DNA of 64,000 bases, taken from assembly GCA_024235955.1 (NCBI GenBank), contig JACKLJ010000001.1, positions 977,501 to 1,041,500 on the forward strand, read 5' to 3'. The translations under genes were made by a program, and so were the position numbers. This document shows, piece by piece, positions 46,753-56,261 of this stretch. Source of the DNA: Burkholderiaceae bacterium. GTDB taxonomy: Bacteria > Pseudomonadota > Gammaproteobacteria > Burkholderiales > Burkholderiaceae_C. Every line of letters begins with the position of its first letter. Positions within the stretch are counted from its first letter, which is position 1. The notes beneath the pieces were generated by a model that had not been told where the DNA came from, did no database searches, and saw only the letters and a list, made by a program, of their open reading frames with translations.

Positions 46753-48612
46753 ATGGCCCTGCTGCAAATCTCCGAACCCGGTCAGTCACCCGATCCGCAC
46801 CAGCGCCGCCTGGCGGTGGGTATCGATCTGGGCACCACCCATTCACTCGTGGCCGCCGTGCGCCACGGCGTGGCCGAATGCCTGCCGGACGCCGAAGGCC
46901 GCGTGCTGTTGCCCTCGGTGGTGCGCTACCTGCCGGGCGGCGGCCGCCAGATCGGCTGGGCTGCGCTGGAGGGCGCCGCGCAGGATGCCGAGAACACCAT
47001 CGCTTCCGCCAAGCGCCTGATGGGCCGCGGCCTGGCCGATGTGGCGCACGCCGGCAAGCTGCCTTACACGCTGGTCGACAAGCCCGGCATGGTGGCCGTG
47101 CGCACCGTGCAGGGCGAGAAATCGCCCGTGGAAGTGAGCGCGGAGATCCTGGCCACGCTGCGCCAGCGCGCCGAGGATTCGCTGGGCGACGACCTGTACG
47201 GCGCCGTGATCACCGTGCCTGCCTATTTCGACGACGCGCAGCGCCAGGCCACCAAGGATGCCGCGCAGCTGGCCGGCCTGAACGTGCTGCGCCTGATCAA
47301 CGAGCCCACCGCGGCGGCCATTGCCTACGGGCTGGACAATGCCAGCGAAGGCATCTACGCCGTGTTCGATCTGGGCGGGGGCACCTTCGACGTGTCCATC
47401 CTGCGGCTCACGCAGGGTGTGTTCGAGGTCATTGCCACCGGCGGCGATTCGGCCCTGGGCGGCGACGATTACGACCAGGCGCTGGCCGACTGGCTGCTGC
47501 AGCGCAGCGGCCGCACGGCGGGCGCCGCCGCCGAGCGCGCGGCGCTCAAGACCGCGGCGCGGGCCATCAAGGAAGCCTTGAGCACTACTGAATCTGTAGC
47601 TGTCGGCGCCTTCTGGGAGCCGGCCGGAGCCGGATTCGATGTGCAACGATCGGATTTCGAGGCCGCCACCGCCCAGCTCACCGGCCGCTGCGTTGCCACC
47701 GTCCGCCAGGTGCTGCGCGACGCCAGGCTGCGGCCCGACGAGGTGCAGGGCGTGGTCATGGTGGGTGGCGCCACGCGCATGCCGCAGATCCGGCAGGCGG
47801 TGGCGGGGTTGTTCGGTCGCGAGCCGCTCACCAACCTGAACCCGGACGAGGTGGTGGCGCTGGGCGCGGCCATTTCCGCCAACCAGCTGGCCGGCAACGA
47901 CGCCGCCGGCGACCTGCTGCTGCTGGACGTGATCCCGTTGTCGCTCGGCATCGAGACCATGGGCGGGCTGGTGGAGCGCATCGTGCCGCGCAACCAGACC
48001 ATCCCCACCGCCATGGCGCAGGATTTCACCACCTACAAGGATGGCCAGACCGCGCTGGCGCTGCACGTGGTGCAGGGCGAGCGCGACCTGGTGCAGGACT
48101 GCCGCAGCCTGGCGCGCTTCGAGCTGCGCGGCATACCGCCCATGGCGGCCGGCGCCGCGCGCATCCGCGTCACCTTCACCGTTGACGCCGACGGCCTGCT
48201 GCACGTGGGCGCGCGCGAACAGATCAGCGGCGTGGAGGCGCAGATCGACGTCAAGCCCAGCTACGGTCTGGCCGACGACGACATCGCGCGCATGCTGCAG
48301 GAAAGCTTCACCACCGCCGAGGCCGACGTGGCCGCGCGCGCCCTGGTGGAGGCGCGCGTGGAGGCCGACCGCATGCTGCTGGCCACGCAGAGCGCGTTGG
48401 AAGCCGATGGCGCGCTGCTGGCGCCGCAAGAACGCGCTGACATCGATGCGCTGATGCTCTCGCTGCGCGCCATTGCCGCCAACAGCGAGGACGCCGCCGC
48501 CATCGAAGCGGCCACCAAGGCGCTGGCGCAAGGCACCGAGGCCTTTGCCGCCGCGCGCATGAACGCCAGCATCCAGAAGGCGCTGTCCGGCAAGAACGTT
48601 TCCACGCTGTAA
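46753..48612 (+). CDS. hscA: Fe-S protein chaperone HscA (Hsp70), with repeat-derived loop
   Basis: A 619-aa Hsp70 that releases clusters from IscU. ATPase motifs are GIDLGTTHSLVA near residue 26, AVFDLGGGTFDVSILRL near 197, and GVVMVGGATRMPQI near 330; the substrate domain starts near DVIPLSLGIE. Residues ~277-297 (TTESVAVGAFWEPAGAGF) are encoded by an in-frame copy of the dispersed repeat in a variable loop of the ATPase domain. Start at 46753 (MALLQISEPG). Other starts would give a longer leader. Confidence 0.94.
   Translation: MALLQISEPGQSPDPHQRRLAVGIDLGTTHSLVAAVRHGVAECLPDAEGRVLLPSVVRYLPGGGRQIGWAALEGAAQDAENTIASAKRLMGRGLADVAHAGKLPYTLVDKPGMVAVRTVQGEKSPVEVSAEILATLRQRAEDSLGDDLYGAVITVPAYFDDAQRQATKDAAQLAGLNVLRLINEPTAAAIAYGLDNASEGIYAVFDLGGGTFDVSILRLTQGVFEVIATGGDSALGGDDYDQALADWLLQRSGRTAGAAAERAALKTAARAIKEALSTTESVAVGAFWEPAGAGFDVQRSDFEAATAQLTGRCVATVRQVLRDARLRPDEVQGVVMVGGATRMPQIRQAVAGLFGREPLTNLNPDEVVALGAAISANQLAGNDAAGDLLLLDVIPLSLGIETMGGLVERIVPRNQTIPTAMAQDFTTYKDGQTALALHVVQGERDLVQDCRSLARFELRGIPPMAAGAARIRVTFTVDADGLLHVGAREQISGVEAQIDVKPSYGLADDDIARMLQESFTTAEADVAARALVEARVEADRMLLATQSALEADGALLAPQERADIDALMLSLRAIAANSEDAAAIEAATKALAQGTEAFAAARMNASIQKALSGKNVSTL
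47581..47643 (+). repeat. Dispersed repeat copy 11, inside hscA
   Basis: GCACTACTGAATCTGTAGCT, then GTCGGCGCC, then GCCGGCCGGAGCCGGATTCG. It shares the order and spacing of the nadD copy, though the core is diverged. It is read in frame. Confidence 0.65.
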
Positions 48613-48626
48613 GCTCGCAACCCGCC

Positions 48627-48965
48627 ATGCCCGTCATCAAGATCCTGCCTCACCCGGAATATGCGCCCGAGGGCGCCGAGATCCAGGCCAACGTGGGCGA
48701 TTCCATCTGCGAGGCGCTGCTCGAGCACGACATCGAGATCGAGCACGCCTGCGAGATGAGCTGCGCCTGCACCACCTGCCACGTCGTCGTGCGCAAGGGC
48801 TATGACTCGCTCAACCCGCCCGAGGAAGAGGAGGAGGACCTGCTCGACCGCGCCTGGGGCCTGGAGCCGCAGTCGCGCCTGTCCTGCCAGGCCATCGTGG
48901 CCAAGGAAGACCTGACGGTCGAGATCCCGCGCTACTCCATCAACCACGCCAAAGAGAAACACTAG
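48627..48965 (+). CDS. fdx: [2Fe-2S] ferredoxin of Fe-S assembly
   Basis: A 112-aa adrenodoxin-type ferredoxin supplying electrons for cluster assembly. Ligands appear in HACEMSCACTTC and SCQAI. The N-terminus MPVIKILPHPEYAPEGAEI and the acidic loop PPEEEEEDLLDRAWG are typical. Last gene of the isc cluster; no iscX is seen before dnaQ. Confidence 0.95.
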   Translation: MPVIKILPHPEYAPEGAEIQANVGDSICEALLEHDIEIEHACEMSCACTTCHVVVRKGYDSLNPPEEEEEDLLDRAWGLEPQSRLSCQAIVAKEDLTVEIPRYSINHAKEKH

Positions 48966-48976
48966 GGCCGCTCGCC

Positions 48977-49705
48977 ATGTCGCGACAAATCGTTCTGGAC
49001 ACCGAAACCACCGGACTGTCGGCCGAGAGCGGCGACCGCATCATCGAGATCGGCTGCGTCGAGCTGATGGCGCGCAAGCTCACCGGCAACAACCTGCACT
49101 TCTACGTCAACCCCGAGCGCGACAGCCACGAAGACGCGCTCAAGGTGCACGGCATCAGCAACGAGTTCCTGCGCGACAAGCCCAAGTTCGCCGAGGTGGC
49201 CGACGACATCCTGCGCTACCTGGAAGGCGCGGAGCTGATCATCCACAACGCCGCCTTCGACGTCGGCTTTCTCGACAAGGAACTGGAGCGACTGGGGCGG
49301 CCCCAGCTGGCCAGCTTCGTGGACAAGGTGACCGACACGCTGGCCATGGCCAAGGAGCTCTATCCCGGCAAGCGCAACAGCCTGGACGCGCTGTGCGACC
49401 GCCTGGGCGTGGACAACTCCGGCCGCACGCTGCACGGCGCGCTGCTCGACGCCGAGCTGCTGGCCGATGTCTACATCAACCTCACGCGCGGCCAGGAGGC
49501 GCTGCTGATCGACCTGGGCTCGGTCGGCGCCGAAGGCGAGGGCGCCACGCGCGCCGACCTGAGCGGCTTCGATCTGCCGGTGCTGGCCGCCAGCGAGGCC
49601 GAACTGGCCGCGCACGCCCGCGTGCTGGCCGAGATCGACAAGGCCAGCGGCGGTAAGACTGTCTGGCCGGCAGCCGATCGCCCAGCGGCCGAAGCTGTGG
49701 CATAA
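48977..49705 (+). CDS. dnaQ: DNA polymerase III epsilon subunit (3'-5' exonuclease)
   Basis: A 242-aa proofreading exonuclease. Exo motifs: ExoI DTETTGLS near residue 8, ExoII HNAAFDVGFLDKEL near 90, and ExoIII HGALLDAELLADVY near 154 (H-x4-D). It has a short C-terminal tail for alpha binding. Follows fdx by 11 nt. Complete and of usual length. Confidence 0.94.
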   Translation: MSRQIVLDTETTGLSAESGDRIIEIGCVELMARKLTGNNLHFYVNPERDSHEDALKVHGISNEFLRDKPKFAEVADDILRYLEGAELIIHNAAFDVGFLDKELERLGRPQLASFVDKVTDTLAMAKELYPGKRNSLDALCDRLGVDNSGRTLHGALLDAELLADVYINLTRGQEALLIDLGSVGAEGEGATRADLSGFDLPVLAASEAELAAHARVLAEIDKASGGKTVWPAADRPAAEAVA

Positions 49706-49741
49706 TCACGGGCTTCGCATCGGCCACGCTGGTGCGAAACC

Positions 49742-49816
49742 GGGTGATTAGCTCAGCGGTAGAGCACTGCCTTCACACGGCAGGGGTCACATGTTCGATC
49801 CATGTATCACCCACCA
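49742..49816 (+). tRNA. tRNA-Val (anticodon CAC)
   Basis: 75 nt with a complete cloverleaf. Acceptor GGGTGAT pairs with ATCACCC; D arm GCTC/GAGC; anticodon stem CTGCC/GGCAG with loop TTCACAC; T arm ACATG-TTCGATC-CATGT; CCA encoded. Anticodon CAC reads valine GUG. Located after dnaQ, followed by a terminator. Confidence 0.96.
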
Positions 49817-49823
49817 GATCCAG

Positions 49824-49858
49824 ACGGCCTGGCTCCCACGAGCCAGGCCGTTTTCTTT
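49824..49858 (+). terminator. Rho-independent terminator after tRNA-Val
   Basis: Perfect 12-bp stem ACGGCCTGGCTC / GAGCCAGGCCGT (49824-49835 with 49840-49851), loop CCAC, followed by TTTCTTTT. Confidence 0.93.
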
Positions 49859-49918
49859 TGCCTGTGCCCCGCCCGCCGGGTGTAACCTGCGGCTTCGATC
49901 GCTCCTTCCAACATCGCC

Positions 49919-50530
49919 ATGCTGCTTGAGGCCGACCTGTCCCGCCTGATCCTGATCGACTACCAGGCGCGCCTGATGCCTGTCGTCCACGACGGCGCCG
50001 CGGTGTTGCAGAACGCGCTGCGGCTGGCGCGCGCGGCCCGCGAACTGGGTGTGCCTGTATGGGCGACCGAGCAGAACCCGGCTGGGCTCGGAGCCACCGA
50101 CGAGGCGCTGCGTGCGCTGTGCGACGAGGTGGTGCCCAAGATGGGCTTCAGCGCCGCACCGCAACTACTGCCCATGCTGGAAGCGGTGGCCGAGCCGACG
50201 CCGCGCCCGCGCGGCGGCAACGCGCGCAGCCTGCCCCGGCACCTGCGCCAGCCGCAGCCGGCGGAGCCCGAGCGCTCCACCTGGTTGCTGGCCGGCTGCG
50301 AGGCGCACGTCTGCCTGCTGCAGACCGCGCTCGGCTTGCTGGAGCAGGACGGCGACGTGTGGGTGGTGACCGATGCCTGTGGCTCGCGCACCGAACGCAA
50401 CCGCGACGCCGCCTTCGACCGCCTGGCGGCCGCGGGTTGCGAACTGGTGACCACCGAGATGGTGCTGTTCGAATGGCTCGGCAGCGCGGAACACCCGAAG
50501 TTCAAGGCGGTGCAGGCCTTGATCAAGTAA
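49919..50530 (+). CDS. Isochorismatase-family cysteine hydrolase
   Basis: A 203-aa hydrolase of the isochorismatase-like superfamily. Catalytic Asp is in LILIDYQARLMP near residue 14, Lys near VVPKMGFSA, and the nucleophile Cys in LLAGCEAHVCLLQTALGLLE near residue 128. A Pro/Arg-rich insert (EPTPRPRGGNARSL) breaks the usual fold between them. Substrate unknown; YcaC-type proteins are the closest type. Start at 49919. Confidence 0.86.
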   Translation: MLLEADLSRLILIDYQARLMPVVHDGAAVLQNALRLARAARELGVPVWATEQNPAGLGATDEALRALCDEVVPKMGFSAAPQLLPMLEAVAEPTPRPRGGNARSLPRHLRQPQPAEPERSTWLLAGCEAHVCLLQTALGLLEQDGDVWVVTDACGSRTERNRDAAFDRLAAAGCELVTTEMVLFEWLGSAEHPKFKAVQALIK

Positions 50531-50549
50531 CGCGGCTGTCAGGAAGTTT

Positions 50550-50612
50550 GATGAAGATTTGGGCCGCTGGCCCAGTCATGACGGGCGCAGGCAGCTATCG
50601 AATCAGGAGCTT
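50550..50612 (-). repeat. Dispersed repeat copy 9
   Basis: Intergenic between the isochorismatase-like gene and the phasin-like gene: TTGATGAAGATTTGGGCC, GCTGGCCC, then GACGGGCGCAGGCAGCTATC and GAATCAGGAGC. The trailing GGAGC can pair with GCTCC 13 nt on. Confidence 0.83.
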
Positions 50613-50642
50613 TTTCAGGCTCCATTGCCAGGGGAACAAGCG

Positions 50643-51089
50643 ATGAACATGGATTGGACGCGCCATTCGGCGGATTTGCTGCGCGAATCGGCCCAGTTGA
50701 GCTGGTCGGCGCCGCAGGTGGTGGCGCACCGCGTCACGCGCATGATGCTGGCCGGCCCGCAGCCCAGCGCGCGCGACCGGCGCGAGTTTACCCTCATGGG
50801 GGCCGAGAAGCTGGCGGCTTTCCAGGAGGCCTGGGTGGCCATGGGTGCGCGCACCATGGCCCTGCAGCAGCAATGGGCGCTGGAGGCCATGCACTTCTGG
50901 TGGCAGGCGGCGCTGGGTGGTGCCTGGCTGCGCCCGCGCGCCATGCAGCGGCAGGTGGCCAACGACGTGAGCAAGGCCTGGGGCTCGGTGCTGGACGTGG
51001 CCACCCGTGGTGTGCGCCCCGTGGGCCAGCGCGCCGCAGCCAACTCGCGCCGCCTGGCCCGCACGCCGCTGACGCGCAAGAAGCGCTGA
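50643..51089 (+). CDS. Phasin-like polyhydroxyalkanoate granule protein
   Basis: A 148-aa protein with amphipathic helices and a basic C-terminus (LARTPLTRKKR), fitting the polyhydroxyalkanoate-granule phasin type. The middle RTMALQQQWALEAMHFWWQA and VANDVSKAWGSVLDVATRGV segments are helical. No enzyme motif is present. The start at 50643 has AGGGGAA 8 nt upstream. Family call is by composition and general shape. Confidence 0.6.
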   Translation: MNMDWTRHSADLLRESAQLSWSAPQVVAHRVTRMMLAGPQPSARDRREFTLMGAEKLAAFQEAWVAMGARTMALQQQWALEAMHFWWQAALGGAWLRPRAMQRQVANDVSKAWGSVLDVATRGVRPVGQRAAANSRRLARTPLTRKKR

Positions 51090-51253
51090 GCGGCGGGTCG
51101 GGCAGGGCCCCGTCAGTCTGTCGCAAGCGCCAACTTCATAATGGCGACTCCCGAGTAGCGAGTGCGCGGCGCGCCTGCATGTGTGCGCCTTGAGCTGAAC
51201 GCGCCCGTTCGTGCCCGAGAACCAGCGGCCGAAAGTGCCGAGGAGACAAGCCC

Positions 51254-53149
51254 ATGAGCAGCTATGCAGAGTTCTACCGCCGTTCCATCGAGGATCGCGA
51301 CGGCTTCTGGCGCGAACAGGCCGCGCTGATCGACTGGCAGACGCCGCCCCAGACGATCTGCGACTACAGCAAGCCGCCGTTCGTCAAGTGGTTCGCGGGC
51401 GGCACCACCAACCTGTGCCACAACGCGGTTGACCGCCACGTCGCCACGCGCGGCGACCAGCCTGCGCTGATCGCCATCTCCACGGAAACCGACACCGAGC
51501 AGGTCTACACCTTCAGGCAACTGCAGGCCGAGGTGCAGCGCATGGCCGCTGCGCTGCTGTCGCTGGGCGTGGGCAAGGGCGATCGGGTGCTGATCTACAT
51601 GCCCATGATTGCGGAAGCGGCCTTCGCCATGCTGGCCTGCGCGCGCATCGGCGCCATCCACTCGGTGGTGTTCGGCGGCTTCGCCTCGGGTTCGCTGGCC
51701 AGCCGCATCGAGGATGCCGAACCCAAGGTGATCGTCAGCGCCGACGCCGGGTCGCGCGGCGGCAAGGCGGTGGCGTACAAGCCCCTGCTCGACGAAGCCA
51801 TCCGCCTGTCCAAGCACAAGCCGCCGGCCGTGCTGCTGGCGGACCGCGGCCTGGTGCCCATGGACCTGGTGGCCGGCCGCGATCACCTGTGGGCCGCGCT
51901 GCGCGAGCAGCACCTGAACGCCCAAGTACCCTGCGAGTGGGTGGACGCCACCCACACCAGCTACACGCTCTACACCAGCGGCACCACCGGCAAGCCCAAG
52001 GGCGTGCAACGCGACACCGGTGGCTACGCCGTGGCGCTGGCCGCTTCCATGAAGCACATCTTCGACGGCCGCGCCGGCGAGACCTACTTTTCCACCAGCG
52101 ACATCGGCTGGGTGGTGGGCCACAGCTACATCATCTACGGCCCGCTGATCGCCGGCATGGCCACCATCATGTACGAGGGCCTGCCCACGCGGCCGGACGG
52201 CGGCATCTGGTGGCAGCTGGTCGAAAAATACAAGGTGACCGTGATGTTCAGCGCGCCCACCGCGGTGCGCGTGCTCAAGAAGCAGGATCCGGCCTTCCTG
52301 AGCAAGTACGATCTCTCCAGCCTGCGTGCGCTGTTCCTGGCCGGCGAGCCGCTCGACGAGCCCACGGCGCAGTGGATCAGCGGCTCCCTGGGCAAGCCCA
52401 TCATCGACAACTACTGGCAGACCGAGACCGGCTGGCCCATCCTCACCATCTGCAACGGGGTGGAGAAGGCGCCCTCCAAGTTCGGCTCGCCCGGCAAGGC
52501 GGTCTACGGCTACAACGTCAAGCTGCTGGACGACCAGACCGGCGAGGAACTCACCAGCGCCAACCAGAAGGGCGTGCTGGCCATCGAGGGTCCGCTGCCT
52601 CCCGGCTGCCTGCAGACCGTCTGGCGCGACGACACCCGCTACGTCAACACCTACTGGTCGAGCGTGCCGAACAAGATGGTCTACAGCACCTTCGACTGGG
52701 CCATCCGCGACGAAGACGGCTACTACTTCATCCTCGGCCGCACCGACGACGTGATCAACGTGGCCGGACACCGCCTGGGCACGCGCGAGATCGAGGAAGC
52801 CATTGCCAGCCACCCCAACATCGCCGAGGTCGCGGTGGTCGGCGTGGCCGACCAGCTCAAAGGCCAGGTGGCCATGGCCTTCGCCGTGCTCAAGGACGCC
52901 AGCCCGCTGGAAGACCCGCAGGCGCTGCTCAAGCTGGAAGGCGAGGTGATGAAGATCGTCGACGGCTCGCTGGGCGCGGTGGCGCGGCCGGCGCGCGTGC
53001 GCTTCGTCTCGCTGCTGCCCAAGACCCGCTCCGGCAAGCTGCTGCGCCGCGCCGTGCAGGCGGTGTGCGAGGGGCGCGATCCGGGCGATCTGACCACCAT
53101 GGAAGACCCGGCCGCGCTGCAGCAGATCCGCGATCTGGTGAAGGTGTGA
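51254..53149 (+). CDS. prpE: Propionyl-CoA synthetase
   Basis: A 631-aa acyl-CoA synthetase making propionyl-CoA from propionate, ATP and CoA. Motifs: YTLYTSGTTGKPKGVQRDTG near residue 238 (P-loop), NYWQTETGWP near 385, GRTDDVINVAGHRLGTREIE near 497, and the adenylation lysine K595 in KTRSGKLLRR. The N-terminal MSSYAEFYRRSIEDRDGFW is PrpE-like rather than acetyl-CoA synthetase-like. Substrate preference is inferred. No prpBCD operon in the window. Confidence 0.9.
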   Translation: MSSYAEFYRRSIEDRDGFWREQAALIDWQTPPQTICDYSKPPFVKWFAGGTTNLCHNAVDRHVATRGDQPALIAISTETDTEQVYTFRQLQAEVQRMAAALLSLGVGKGDRVLIYMPMIAEAAFAMLACARIGAIHSVVFGGFASGSLASRIEDAEPKVIVSADAGSRGGKAVAYKPLLDEAIRLSKHKPPAVLLADRGLVPMDLVAGRDHLWAALREQHLNAQVPCEWVDATHTSYTLYTSGTTGKPKGVQRDTGGYAVALAASMKHIFDGRAGETYFSTSDIGWVVGHSYIIYGPLIAGMATIMYEGLPTRPDGGIWWQLVEKYKVTVMFSAPTAVRVLKKQDPAFLSKYDLSSLRALFLAGEPLDEPTAQWISGSLGKPIIDNYWQTETGWPILTICNGVEKAPSKFGSPGKAVYGYNVKLLDDQTGEELTSANQKGVLAIEGPLPPGCLQTVWRDDTRYVNTYWSSVPNKMVYSTFDWAIRDEDGYYFILGRTDDVINVAGHRLGTREIEEAIASHPNIAEVAVVGVADQLKGQVAMAFAVLKDASPLEDPQALLKLEGEVMKIVDGSLGAVARPARVRFVSLLPKTRSGKLLRRAVQAVCEGRDPGDLTTMEDPAALQQIRDLVKV

Positions 53150-53336
53150 CGCAACACCTGTCCGGCGGACTGCGCCCCGCCGGTGCCACCCTGTCAGCTT
53201 TCGGTGGCACAATTGGAGCGCGAAGCATTAGGCCCTTCCCAGCCCGAGTCGCGTCCGCCAACCGGTTCAGCCGGGGCCGCGGAAGGTCATTTCACCAATC
53301 TCACAGCTCCCTGAAGGGGAGCGGAGGCCAGCGATC

Positions 53337-56207
53337 ATGAGCGAAACCCGCTCCGTGTACGACACGTACAAAGGCAACACCTACCTCTTCGGCGGCAATG
53401 CGCCGTACGTGGAGGAGATGTACGAAAACTACCTCGCCAACCCTGGCAGCGTGCCCGACAGCTGGCGCAGCTATTTCGATGCGCTGCAGCACGTACCGGC
53501 CGTCGACGGCAGCGAGGCGCGCGATGTGCCGCACATGCCGGTCGTCAACGCCTTTGCCCAGCTGGCCAAGCAGGGCCCCATGCGTGCGGCCGAGCCCAGC
53601 GGTGCCGATTCCGAGGCAGGCCGCAAGCGCACGGCGGTGCAGCAGCTCATCGCCGCCTACCGCAACATCGGCGCACGCTGGGCCAACCTGGATCCGCTCA
53701 AGCGCAGCGAGCGCCCGGCGATCCCGGAACTGGAGCCTTCCTTCTACGGCTTCACCGACGCCGACATGGAGACGGTGTTCAACACCAGCAACACGTTCTT
53801 CGGCAAGGACGTGATGTCGCTGCGTGACCTGCTGAACGCCCTGCGCGAGACCTACTGCGGCACCGTCGGCGCAGAGTACATGTACATCACCGACCAGACG
53901 GAAAAGCGCTGGTGGCAGCAGAAGCTGGAGAGTGTGCGCGCCAACCCGCAGCTCACGGCCGACCAGAAGAAGCACGTGCTGGAACGCCTGACGGCCGCCG
54001 AGGGCCTGGAGCGGTTCCTGCACACCAAGTACGTGGGCCAGAAGCGCTTCTCGCTGGAAGGCGGCGAGAGCTTCATCGTCTCCATGGACGAGCTGATCAA
54101 CCGCGCCGGTGAAGCCGGCGTGCAGGAAATCGTGATCGGCATGGCCCATCGCGGCCGCCTGAACGTGCTGGTCAACACGCTGGGCAAGATGCCCTCGATG
54201 CTGTTCGCCGAGTTCGACCACACCGCGCCGGAAGACCTGCCGAGTGGCGACGTGAAGTACCACCAGGGCTTCTCGAGCGACGTGTCCACGGCCGGCGGCC
54301 CGGTGCACCTGAGCCTGGCTTTCAACCCCTCGCACCTGGAGATCGTCAACCCGGTGGTCGAGGGCAGCGTGCGCGCCCGCCTGGACCGCCGCGGCGACGA
54401 CGAAGGCGACTCCGTACTGCCCGTGCTGGTGCACGGCGACGCCGCCTTTGCCGGCCAGGGCGTGGTGATGGAGACGCTGGCGATGTCGGCCACGCGCGGC
54501 TACCACACCGGTGGCACGGTGCACATCGTCATCAACAACCAGATCGGCTTCACCACCAGCGATCCGCGCGACACGCGGTCCACGCTGTACTGCACCGACG
54601 TGGTCAAGATGGTGGAAGCGCCCGTGCTGCACGTGAACGGCGACGATCCCGAAGCCGTGGTGCTGTGCACGCAGCTGGCGCTGCAGTACCGCCAGGAGTT
54701 CAACAAGGATGTCGTGATCGACATCGTCTGCTTCCGCAAGCTGGGCCACAACGAGCAGGACACCCCCATGCTCACCCAGCCGCTGATGTACAAGCGCATC
54801 GGCCAGCACCCCGGCACCCGCAAGCTCTACGCTGACAAGCTGGGCGCGCAGGGCCTGGGCGAAACGCTGGGCGACGACATGGTGGCCGCCTACCGCGCCG
54901 CCATGGACGCCGGCCGCCACACGGTGGACCCGGTGCTGACCAACTTCAAGAGCAAGTATGCGGTCGACTGGTCGCCCTACCTGAACACCAAGTGGACCGA
55001 TTCGGCCGAAACCGCCATCCCGCTGACCGAATGGAAGCGCCTGGCCGAGCGCATCACCACCGTGCCCGAGGGCTTCACCGTCCACGCGCTGGTCAAGAAG
55101 GTGCTGGAAGACCGCGCAGCCATGGGCCGTGGCGAGGTCAACGTCGACTGGGGCATGGGCGAGCACATGGCCTTCGCCTCGCTGGTGGCCTCCGGCTTCC
55201 CGGTGCGCCTGTCTGGAGAGGACTGCGGGCGCGGCACGTTCACACACCGCCACGCCGTGCTGCACGACCAGAAGCGCGAGAAATGGGACGAAGGCATCTT
55301 CGTGCCGCTGCAGCACGTGTCGGACAAGCAGGCACCGTTCACCGTCATCGACTCGCTGCTGTCGGAAGAAGCGGTGTTGGGCTTCGAGTACGGCTATGCC
55401 TCCAACGATCCCAACACCCTGGTGATCTGGGAGGCGCAGTTCGGTGACTTCGTCAACGGCGCGCAGGTGCTGATCGACCAGTTCATTGCCTCCGGCGAGG
55501 TCAAGTGGGGCCGCGTCAACGGCCTCACGCTGATGCTGCCGCACGGCTACGAGGGTCAGGGCCCCGAGCATTCGTCGGCGCGCCTGGAGCGCTTCATGCA
55601 GCTCTCGGCAGATCTGAACATGCAGGTGGTCCAGCCGACCACGGCCAGCCAGATCTTCCACCTGCTGCGCCGCCAGATGATCCGCCCGCTGCGCAAGCCG
55701 CTGATCATCATGACGCCCAAGAGCCTGCTGCGCAACAAGGACGCCACGTCCCCGCTCACCGATTTCACCAAGGGCAGCTTCCAGACCGTGATTGCCGACC
55801 AGGGCGATCTGAAGGGCGAGAAGGTCAAGCGCGTGATCGCCTGCTCCGGCAAGGTGTACTACGACCTGGCCAAGAAGCGCCAGGAAAAGGGCTCCGAAGA
55901 CGTGGCCATCCTGCGCGTGGAACAGCTCTATCCGTTTCCGCACAAGGCCTTCGGTGCGGAACTCAAGAAGTACCCCAACGCCACCGAGATCGTGTGGTGC
56001 CAGGACGAGCCGCAGAACCAGGGCGCCTGGTTCTTCGTGCAGCACTACATCCACGAGAACATGTCCGCCGGCCAGAAGCTCGGCTACGCCGGCCGCCAGG
56101 CCGCGGCCTCGCCGGCCGTGGGCTACGCCCACCTGCACCAGGAGCAGCAGAAGGCGCTGGTCGACGCTGCCTTCTCCCGCCTGAAGGGCTTCGTGCTCCA
56201 CAAGTAA
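53337..56207 (+). CDS. sucA: 2-oxoglutarate dehydrogenase E1 component
   Basis: The thiamine diphosphate-dependent E1 of the 2-oxoglutarate dehydrogenase complex in the TCA cycle. The 956-aa protein has the N-terminal YLFGGNAPYVEEMYENYL, the ThDP segment GMAHRGRLNVLVN near residue 260, GDAAFAGQGVVMETL near 366 and a C-terminal VWCQDEPQNQGAWFFVQHYI. Complete, usual length. AAGGGGAG lies upstream. First gene of sucA-sucB-lpdA. The 187-nt gap 53150-53336 before it holds no gene and no clear promoter. Confidence 0.96.
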   Translation: MSETRSVYDTYKGNTYLFGGNAPYVEEMYENYLANPGSVPDSWRSYFDALQHVPAVDGSEARDVPHMPVVNAFAQLAKQGPMRAAEPSGADSEAGRKRTAVQQLIAAYRNIGARWANLDPLKRSERPAIPELEPSFYGFTDADMETVFNTSNTFFGKDVMSLRDLLNALRETYCGTVGAEYMYITDQTEKRWWQQKLESVRANPQLTADQKKHVLERLTAAEGLERFLHTKYVGQKRFSLEGGESFIVSMDELINRAGEAGVQEIVIGMAHRGRLNVLVNTLGKMPSMLFAEFDHTAPEDLPSGDVKYHQGFSSDVSTAGGPVHLSLAFNPSHLEIVNPVVEGSVRARLDRRGDDEGDSVLPVLVHGDAAFAGQGVVMETLAMSATRGYHTGGTVHIVINNQIGFTTSDPRDTRSTLYCTDVVKMVEAPVLHVNGDDPEAVVLCTQLALQYRQEFNKDVVIDIVCFRKLGHNEQDTPMLTQPLMYKRIGQHPGTRKLYADKLGAQGLGETLGDDMVAAYRAAMDAGRHTVDPVLTNFKSKYAVDWSPYLNTKWTDSAETAIPLTEWKRLAERITTVPEGFTVHALVKKVLEDRAAMGRGEVNVDWGMGEHMAFASLVASGFPVRLSGEDCGRGTFTHRHAVLHDQKREKWDEGIFVPLQHVSDKQAPFTVIDSLLSEEAVLGFEYGYASNDPNTLVIWEAQFGDFVNGAQVLIDQFIASGEVKWGRVNGLTLMLPHGYEGQGPEHSSARLERFMQLSADLNMQVVQPTTASQIFHLLRRQMIRPLRKPLIIMTPKSLLRNKDATSPLTDFTKGSFQTVIADQGDLKGEKVKRVIACSGKVYYDLAKKRQEKGSEDVAILRVEQLYPFPHKAFGAELKKYPNATEIVWCQDEPQNQGAWFFVQHYIHENMSAGQKLGYAGRQAAASPAVGYAHLHQEQQKALVDAAFSRLKGFVLHK

Positions 56208-56261
56208 ACGCCGTCGCGTCCGTCCTCATCAACCCAACAAGAACTGTCAATCGAGATTCAA

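Noticed and set aside
53301..56201. A 966-aa leftward open frame across sucA
   Set aside because: Antisense shadow of sucA, with low-complexity composition and no motif.
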